DNA of 64,000 nt, taken from positions 5,419,501 to 5,483,500 of the forward strand of contig NC_051071.1 in NCBI RefSeq assembly GCF_004664715.2, given 5' to 3'. How positions within the stretch are numbered: position 1 is the stretch's first letter; each line of letters starts with the position of its first letter. Positions 57,695-64,000 of the stretch are shown one piece after another. Both the position numbers and the translations under genes were made by a program. The stretch comes from Peromyscus leucopus. Its lineage: Eukaryota; Chordata; Mammalia; Rodentia; Cricetidae. The notes under the pieces were generated by a model that was not told the DNA's origin, did not search any database, and worked only from the letters and a program-made list of their open reading frames with translations.

Positions 57695-57776
57695 CTCTTG
57701 TTGTAGCCTCTTCAATTCTATTTCTATTTGTTCAAGTTCTTGTTTACAGTCCAATAACTGCTCAGTCTTTTCTTCC
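57695..57776 (-). CDS. Ccdc88a: Ccdc88a exon, start of coiled coil (codons 58-85)
   Basis: 82 nt. One base completes the split Leu codon, then 27 codons (EEKTEQLLDCKQELEQIEIE...LQQE) to donor gtgtgt. Highly charged heptad coiled coil typical of Girdin. The reading frame joins its neighbours exactly. The donor is GAG|gtgtgt, weaker than the gtaagt donors elsewhere in the gene but matching the conserved position. Confidence 0.95.
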
Positions 57777-57872
57777 CTTAAACGCAAAAAGATATTTATT
57801 AAAGAATAAGCATACTACTTCCAGAATCTGTGATCACAACATTAATACACGTAAGTGATTATTTCTTAACTA

Positions 57873-58085
57873 ACCGAGGGCTGCAGATGGCTCAGCAGTT
57901 AAGAGTATTTGCTGAAATTGCAGAGGACCAGGGTTCAGTACCCAGCACCAACTTGGTGACTCTGAACTATCTGTAATGATAGTTCCAAGGAATCCACTGC
58001 CACCTTCTTACCCATGCAGGTACCAGGTACACATTTTGTACATATACATGTTTGAAGAGAAGCACTCATACACATAAAATAAGAG
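57873..58085 (+). repeat. B2 SINE
   Basis: 'agggctgcagatggctcagcagttaagagtatttgctg' to 'actcatacacataaaataag'; about 95 bp from the exon at 57776. Confidence 0.88.
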
Positions 58086-58099
58086 TACGTAAAACATTG

Positions 58100-58232
58100 C
58101 TGGACAAGATGGCACCCACCTCTAATCCCAGCACTAAGGAGGCAGAGGCCAGCAGACCTCCATGAATTTGAGGCCAGTCTGGTCTATGCAGCAAGTTCCA
58201 GGGCTATACAGTAATATGCTGCTGCAGAACAA
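58100..58232 (+). repeat. B1 SINE, diverged
   Basis: 'gctggacaagatggcacccacctctaatcccagcac...aagttccagggctatacag'. Confidence 0.85.
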
Positions 58233-58629
58233 AACCTAACTAATGGAGTATTATCCATAACCAGAACACTTGGAGGGAATAAAAGCAAGAAAAAGATACT
58301 ATGAATATATGACTAGATATTATGAAACTTCCACTAATGATGTTAAAAGACCAATGCAATAACTAACATCCTTATAGTTTATTACATTCTTTCTCTCTAT
58401 CTCTTCATCTGTCCTACCTTAACTTTCTCTCCAACTCTGCATAATCAACAATTAAGCATGAATGATTTTTTATATAATACTGTGTATGAGGAGTTCCTCA
58501 TAAAGGAACTCCAAACTATTTTCTACATTTACAATGGCCTAAAGGAAACCATACACTTACTATTTGCCATACATATTGCTTAACACATTGTTATATACAT
58601 ACATACACATACATAGATGTACATATATA

Positions 58630-58760
58630 TATTGATACCAGGTCTCACTGTGTAATGCTGGCTACCCAGGAACTCACTATGTAGACCAGGCTGACCTCAC
58701 AAAAATCCACGTTTCTGACTCTAGAGTGTTAAAATTAAAGGCATGCACTACCATACTCAG
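58630..58760 (-). repeat. B1 SINE, minus strand, diverged
   Basis: 'ataccaggtctcactgtgtaatg...attaaaggcatgcactaccatactcagc'. Confidence 0.85.
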
Positions 58761-59224
58761 CAATATATCTCAATTTTTATTAATTTTTGAACTGCTTTAT
58801 CTCCTATTTTTCTATAATTTTCCATCAGAGCTAATCTTCTCAAAGAAAGCCTGTATTTAATTATTTTCTGTCTTCTGTTGTCTAGTAATAAAAGGCACTG
58901 TATAAAGTAGCTTAATTTTATACATCCTCATGTTTTTCCCTGTGTTCAAAAACCACAAAATTTTAAATGATAGAGATATTCCCTTTGATAAAAGAAATAT
59001 AATTTGCTAAGTTTCAGTTTTCCATATAATTAATAATGTTTTATTTAGAAGAGTCACTATAAAAATCACGTATTATATGCCTGCACATATTTCTAAAAGG
59101 AAAATATAGTCTTTAAGGTTCTTGATATCTACTGTCAAACTGCCCTGTTAAAAGAATATTAACATCCTGCTATTTAAATTTCTTATTTGTAAATTATTAG
59201 CTCCCAACTTTCCCCCCATTTATT

Positions 59225-59380
59225 CATTTGCTGAAGGAAGGAGGTTAAGTGTCATGGTGTGTGGGTGGAAGTCAGAGGACAACCTGAGTGAGAAAGTTCT
59301 CTCCTCCCACCATGTGGGTTCTAGGGACCAAACTTAGGTTGTCAGGCTTAACTGCAAGCACGACCTTGACGGCCCTCTTA
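59225..59380 (-). repeat. B3-type SINE, minus strand
   Basis: 'gtgtgtgggtggaagtcagaggacaacctg...aactgcaagcacgaccttgacggccc'. Confidence 0.75.
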
Positions 59381-59449
59381 TTTCTAACTTTCTGTTAGCT
59401 TGTCTTTTTATAGATCAGAAGTTACTGCTTTTGTCATTAACTAGACATT

Positions 59450-59716
59450 AGTTACATGCTACAGCACCAATGAACTTGGAGGACATTATGCTAAACAAGA
59501 AGGCCACTTATAATATGATCCCTTTCTTTATATGAGTGTCAAAAACAGGCAAACCCAGGGAAAACAACAAATTGGCTACTGCTAAGATCCGAGGTCAAAG
59601 AGGATGGACAAAGACACTTTTATTCAATTATTGTGGTGATTGCACAACTTAAAAGCCCATTTAATTGTATACTTTAAAAGGATGAATTGTCAGATACTGA
59701 ACTATATCTTAGTAAA
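59450..59716 (+). mobile_element. Ancient L1 3' end
   Basis: 'atgaacttggaggacattatgctaaacaagaaggcc', 'gtggtgattgcacaac' and 'ttgtatactttaaaaggatgaattgt' match the usual end of old mammalian L1 elements. Diverged. Confidence 0.7.
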
Positions 59717-61361
59717 AGTATTTTATTTTTTAATAAAATAATTAATCATTATATTAAAGAAACTCCCAAAATATGTAATCAACGGTGATTGAAAGAACTG
59801 CTGAAGGAAGTCTTCAATAATGTCAATTATTGTGTAAAAAGTTTAATTTATAAAGAATTAGTTATTCCATCTAATCATAAATTATACTTTTACTCTATAA
59901 ATCAAAATCAATTATACTATTTGGTATTACCCATAAATGAGCATGCATCAGTTAATAGTTAATACAAATTATATTCTAGTTGTTTATTTTATAGTTTCCA
60001 TTAGTTATAAAGCAATCTGGACCTTTTGTTTTTTAAAATCAAGGTTTCTGCTGCTAATCCACTACAGGAATTATCTGTTCCCATTAAAACAAAAGAAAGA
60101 CTTAGTATATGCCATCTCAAGAAATATATAAAAGAACACATTTTCAAAAATATTAGATGGGATTTAATGAAATGCTAGTTACTGAAAATACTTGCTGCAT
60201 GCATCTGGTATCTTTACTCACTTAAAAGCATCCACTTATATTTTCAAATCATTACACATGAAAACAATTTTTGTCAATCTACTAAGGTTGTTTGAATTTT
60301 TAATATATTCCAAGGCCAAGTAAATTCTATTTGAAAATTAAACTCTAATATAATGCAACATGGTAAATGAATTCACAGCCATCACTGCAGTTCTAATTGC
60401 ATGCTTCATCTAAAGACTAGAGAAGATTGGGCTAAATTATATGGAAAGAACTAGTGTTCACTGTTTAGGCTATCCATTAGCTGCCAGTCAAACTAATAAC
60501 AGCAATCTCTTCCCTAATTTTCCTGGTGCAGCTGTTTATAGAATATCCTGGGTGTGTTCACTTCAATAGACACATAATAATGCAGACATCCACAAATGAA
60601 AGCTGTATTTTTTTTTGTTTTCAAATTTTCCTACAGACTATTTAATGCTTTTTCTACCTTGCATATCCAATTCACTTTTCTAAGTTACTTTAAATAATCA
60701 ATAAACAAAAGTAATTACTATCTTGTGTGTTTAAATTTAAAACCTACATTCTAAAGCTAAAATTCCAGGAAAACAAATTAAAAAAAAAAAGAGAGAGAAA
60801 ACCCATAAATCCAAAATCCTTTATTCTCCTTAAAGTACAAAATACAAAACCTTCAGCAAAGATTAGTCATGCTTTTACTGTGGTTCACCCAAGAATGAAT
60901 ATGTAAAATTTATATTCAATTTTCTGTAATGAGCTTTGGTAATTTAGTAAGTACAATTTTATCAGTACTAATATAATCTGAATATTTTATTAAGTAGAAC
61001 TGGCACTTCAATGACTTAATGTAGTTGATACACATAAAGTTATTTTTGTAATATTACATGTCAACAATTCAGTCTTTGAAAACATTGTCATTATTACTAT
61101 TATTCAGGCAGGGCTTCATATAGCCCAGGCTAAGCTCAGACTTACTTTGTATCTGAGGATGATCATGAACTGCTGTATTGTCCTGCTTATACTTAAGTGT
61201 TAGGATTATAAGCATTTTTTTCTCATTTTGACAAATACTAATAAATAATTCGATTTAGGTTAACAACAGAGGACAATTGGTCTATTATCAAACTTAAAAT
61301 ACTGCTAAAGCCATCTTTGTTACCACATAATTCCGATCAATATTGAAAGTGAAGGACTTAC
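59717..61361. other. Intron, AT-rich; only an old B1-like piece near 61100
   Basis: No gene seen. 61100-61220 resembles a very old inverted B1 ('ttcatatagcccaggctaagctcag'). 60400-60600 is less AT-rich and may be conserved non-coding sequence, which cannot be judged from one genome. Confidence 0.35.
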
Positions 61362-61534
61362 AATTCCTGCCTCAGTCTTCGGATCTTGGCCTTAGCATCA
61401 GCCAGTTCCACTGAGAGGTGCTGTCGACTTTCTGTTCGCTTCATGCCAGGAGAACCACAGGGTGACTGTGCAGACGAAGAGGCATGTGGTAGAAAATGAA
61501 GACCATCTCGCTCTTCAGATAGCTCTACGATAGT
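61362..61534 (-). CDS. Ccdc88a: Ccdc88a exon, linker before the coiled coil (window codons 1-58)
   Basis: 173 nt, entered in phase 0 after 'ttcttag' and left after two bases of a Leu codon at donor gtaagt. It begins TIVELSEERDGLHFLPHASS, then a Ser/Pro-rich stretch (SAQSPCGSPG) and a basic RTES segment, then LADAKAKIRRLRQE where the heptad pattern starts. This is the linker between the N-terminal Hook domain and the coiled coil. The Ser/Pro-rich part is a plausible phosphorylation region (inference). The preceding exon is beyond the window end. Confidence 0.97.
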
Positions 61535-61667
61535 CTAAGAATTACAGGGGTAAACACAGAAACAGTTTTAGTGTTCCACACATCAGTAACCTAGACACAG
61601 CAACACTAATCACTGAACATTCTATAAAATAAAACAACTCATTGATCAAAAGCATCTCAACTCTGCC

Positions 61668-61820
61668 AGGAAAAGTGTGTAATCCCTGAGTCCCACCCAG
61701 CACTTGGGATGCACAGACAGAGACAGTAGATCACTGTGAGACTGAGGCAAGCCTGGTCTACCCCGTGAGTTTCGGTTCAGCCAGGGCTACATAGTGAGGC
61801 CTTGTCTCAGAAACAAAGAA
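61668..61820 (+). repeat. Old B1-type SINE
   Basis: 'cacccagcacttgggatgcacagacagagac...agccagggctacatagtgaggccttgtctcag'. Confidence 0.75.
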
Positions 61821-61912
61821 ATAACAATCATGAAAACTACATTTTAACTTTGTCATATTAGCTGTCATTTCAAGTTTTATTCAACAGTTCATTGTTGTAG
61901 ATTATTTTAAGG

Positions 61913-62351
61913 TGTGTTACTTTTGTTTATGCTCTGGAACATTTGTTTAATGATGCAAAGCTGTGTTACATTTGTTTGATTAAATAAAATTCACCCGAGG
62001 TCAGGAGGCTGAGTACGCACAACTAGCTGACAGGAAGTGGTAAGAAGGAGCCAAGCAGAGAAGGGATTTTAAGTACGGGTGAAAAAAAGCACAAGGGCTT
62101 TTTGGAGGCAAGCAAGGAGAGGAGGTGAGTTACTTGCTATTCAGCCTCTCTGAAGAACAGAATTCCACCTTAACCTTTTAATCTCATGTTCTTTAGAGGG
62201 ACAGAGATTTAGTTAAGTTCCCTTTGTAGCTCTGAAAGAGTTGGAGCCGGATGGAACAGATTTCCTTCAGGCCATGGTTCTCAAGGCCTAATCACTGCTG
62301 GTAGCAGCGGTGTTGCTGATTCAGACAGCGGTGGCTTAAAAGGCAGCAACA
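61913..62351 (+). mobile_element. LTR (solo), class uncertain
   Basis: Starts TGTGTTACTTTTGTTTATGC and ends GGCAGCAACA. Internal repeats of 'gtgttac(a/t)tttgttt' at 61914 and 61973, and a polyadenylation-like AATAAA in 'gattaaataaaattcacc' near 61985. No internal retroviral sequence. Confidence 0.6.
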
Positions 62352-63172
62352 ATTTTTTAAAAAGGACAACAGGTATTTAGCAAATTAACACAGAAACATG
62401 ACAATGCTTTTTTTTCTATCCTTAGATTTTTAAATAAAAGAAATCACATGACAAAATAATAAGATAACAACTGTTGGAAAGGCATAAAAGACATGCTGAC
62501 ACAGGAAAGAAAACCAGAGAGCGATTTGTCTAGAACCGTGCTCTCCAATTACAATAGCCAGTAACACAAGTGGTTATTTAATAAAAATTTAAACAGCTCA
62601 AAATTCAGTTCTTCAGTCACATGCACTAGGTTTCAAGTACAAAACAGGTATCTGTTGCTAGTTGTTACTATAATCAACAGTCTAGGAATATAATCTGGTC
62701 ATCATTGCAGAATTAGACAATACCGTTTTATCATTCTATAATCCTAGAGGAAGCAATTGCTAGAGAGAATAAGATCTTAAAGGGAGGTCAGATGACTGAG
62801 GCACAAAGATTGTATGCTTACACAACTAACTAATAGTACTGTTGAGACTGCCTGGTAGCCCATCCACTGTTTATCCTATGTTCCATGTTTTTTAATACTG
62901 TACTGCTTCCCATATCAAGGCTTCCCCAATCCTTTCTCCAAAGACCCTCAGTGAGGCATAAACCTTTATATTTTCCTAAATTTCAGCATTATAGATTAAG
63001 TATGTAGCCATCCTACATTTTCTACAACTGTGTTGCTCCATTCTCCTAATTTTCCTTTTCCTTACTCGTAAATTATTTTATTCTAAACCATTTGTTTGTT
63101 TTACTTTAAACTTTCTCAGGCAAATGAACTTATCTTGTAAGGCAGCTTTAACTGTCCACCCAGACAGAATGG
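62352..63172. other. Intron, nothing recognised
   Basis: No gene or clear repeat. C/T-rich near 62900-63120. Confidence 0.35.
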
Positions 63173-63654
63173 TATGGTGGTATTTTATTTGTACTGAAAT
63201 GTGATTTTAATTGTATGTTAATAAATAAAGTTGCCCCGGGGGTCAGAGCTATTAGAGCCATAGCAAGAGTGTGGTGGTGGTGGTGGTGGTGGTGGCGGCG
63301 GCGGCGGCGGCAGCAGCAGCAGCGGCACATGCCTTTAATCCCAGCACTTGGTAGAAGAACTAGGTAAGTCTCTGTGTGTTCAGGGATACAGCCAACATTG
63401 GAGACACATGCCTTTAAGACCTGGAGGGCTGTACTTACAGGCAGTGACGAGGCAGTCACGTATTTGGGTTTACAACCAATGAGAAGGCAGAACAGAAAGA
63501 CTATATCAAGACAAACACACAGGAAGTAGGTCTCTTTCGGAGAGGTAGGACCACCATAGGAGGAAGGGTAAGGTCTTAGGTCTGAGCTCTGACCTCTTGG
63601 CTTTCTTCTTTACATTGGTTCTGTGTTTCTTATTTAATAAGACGGTTGGTTACA
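63173..63654 (+). mobile_element. Class II solo LTR with B1-derived segment
   Basis: Head 'tatggtggtattttatttg' and tail 'tatttaataagacggttggttaca' match the LTRs at 13063 and 37589. A B1-like segment lies inside ('cacatgcctttaatcccagcac'), with a triplet expansion at its head. 'acagaatgg' occurs just outside both ends, a probable target-site duplication, although 'tct' separates it from the right end. Confidence 0.75.
63270..63325 (+). repeat. Compound triplet repeat (GGT)n(GGC)n(AGC)n
   Basis: About 8 GGT, 5-6 GGC and 4 AGC units, immediately before the B1 motif 'ggcacatgcctttaatccc'. Confidence 0.95.
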
Positions 63655-63721
63655 TCTACAGAATGGGTGGCATTACTATGTGGGACCATGAAATCATCAT
63701 ATTCCTTATAACCAAGTCTAC

Positions 63722-64000
63722 TGTGGGAGGCCAGCTCCCACCTTTTACAGGGTTTCTATGAGGAATAAGGAATTAGTAGATAGAAAGATGGCAGAGATGT
63801 GACAGACAAAAACACAGGATAGCTTTGGGAGGATCCAGGTCAATACCCAATGGGCCCACTGTCTCTTCAAAAGGGTTTTTTAATAACCAAGGGGTGGGGC
63901 AAAAGACCTCCCCCTTGTAGATCAAAGCACATCGCAAAGCCAAGTGCAGCCCTTTCCAAATACCTGGTAACCACGCCCATGGTCCAATCATTCCCTATGA
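63722..64000 (+). mobile_element. LTR start, runs off the window
   Basis: TGTGGGAGGCCAGCTCCCACC is a typical class II LTR start with a short internal hairpin, similar to TGTGGGAGCC at 44156. The remainder is GC-richer than the neighbouring intron and includes 'ggtccaatca' near 63982. The end is not in the window. Confidence 0.55.

Larger units (their letters stand above)
4464..61534 (-). other. Ccdc88a: Ccdc88a (Girdin/GIV) locus, 15 internal coding exons
   Basis: Host gene on the minus strand. Fifteen exons were placed by reading the reverse complement and chaining reading phase; all junctions are GT-AG and the sum is 3303 nt (1101 codons) with no stop. The protein matches the Girdin coiled coil as I recall it, in the right order, roughly residues 200 to 1300 of about 1870. 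Known of the family: Girdin is an actin- and membrane-associated Akt substrate and a guanine-nucleotide modulator of G-alpha-i, acting in cell migration; the N-terminal Hook domain binds microtubules, the coiled coil dimerises, and the C-terminal tail carries the Akt site and G-protein-binding motif. Both ends are outside the window. Introns from 5' to 3' of the gene: 3585, 4463, 3087, 744, 3897, 13505, 1395, 1167, 6980, 7612, 3250, 1144, 222 and 2717 bp. The paralogues CCDC88B/C are less likely given near-identity to the CCDC88A wording. Confidence 0.97.

Noticed and set aside
1..64000. CRISPR arrays, operons, bacterial signals
   Set aside because: The repeats are eukaryotic SINEs, LINEs, LTRs and microsatellites; splice sites and SINE content show a rodent nuclear genome.

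Overview
The window is rodent nuclear DNA. It is AT-rich and densely filled with B1, B2, B3/B4 and ID SINEs. The B1 3' halves (a 'ccaggaaaggcgcaaagc' type tail) and the class II LTRs look muroid, most likely cricetid (hamster, vole or deer mouse group). The species is inferred from repeats only.

One host gene spans nearly the whole window on the minus strand: Ccdc88a (Girdin/GIV). Fifteen internal coding exons can be placed to the base, from 61534 down to 4464. All have GT-AG junctions, the phases chain without a break, and the total is 3303 nt = exactly 1101 codons. They encode the end of the linker after the Hook domain and most of the long central coiled coil. The N-terminal Hook domain lies upstream (beyond 64000) and the C-terminal Akt/G-protein-binding tail lies downstream (before base 1).

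Everything else is intronic and mostly transposon-derived. From low to high coordinates: a decayed gammaretrovirus-like ERV (pol end, env, 3' LTR; 1-2477 and beyond); a solo LTR at 11640-11977; a class II LTR with embedded B1-like segments at 13063-13536; an L1 ORF2 piece at 15.7-16.6 kb; a hAT (URR1-like) element at 18833-19016; a class II ERV remnant ending in an unusual foldback LTR at 22.2-24.2 kb; an L1 3' UTR at 34.5-35.2 kb; a small LTR element at 36.0-38.06 kb that carries a fragment resembling host TGFBR1 between its primer binding site and its 3' LTR; a betaretrovirus-like ERV (RNase H, integrase, env, LTR) at 40.65-44.60 kb with three later insertions inside it; a 1.6 kb L1 3' end at 55.7-57.3 kb; and further LTRs at 61.9, 63.2 and 63.7 kb. 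Every LTR element I can orient runs on the plus strand, antisense to Ccdc88a.

The most unusual object is the 36.0-38.06 kb element. It has a partial 5' LTR, a tRNA-Lys-type primer binding site, a TGFBR1-like 5' UTR/signal-peptide segment joined to a kinase-start segment, a shared non-coding 3' part and a 3' LTR. Other points of note are a tandem TAGTAG acceptor predicted to add or omit one serine in Girdin, a GC-rich island inside the 1071-nt coiled-coil exon, and a triplet expansion that grew from a B1 head.
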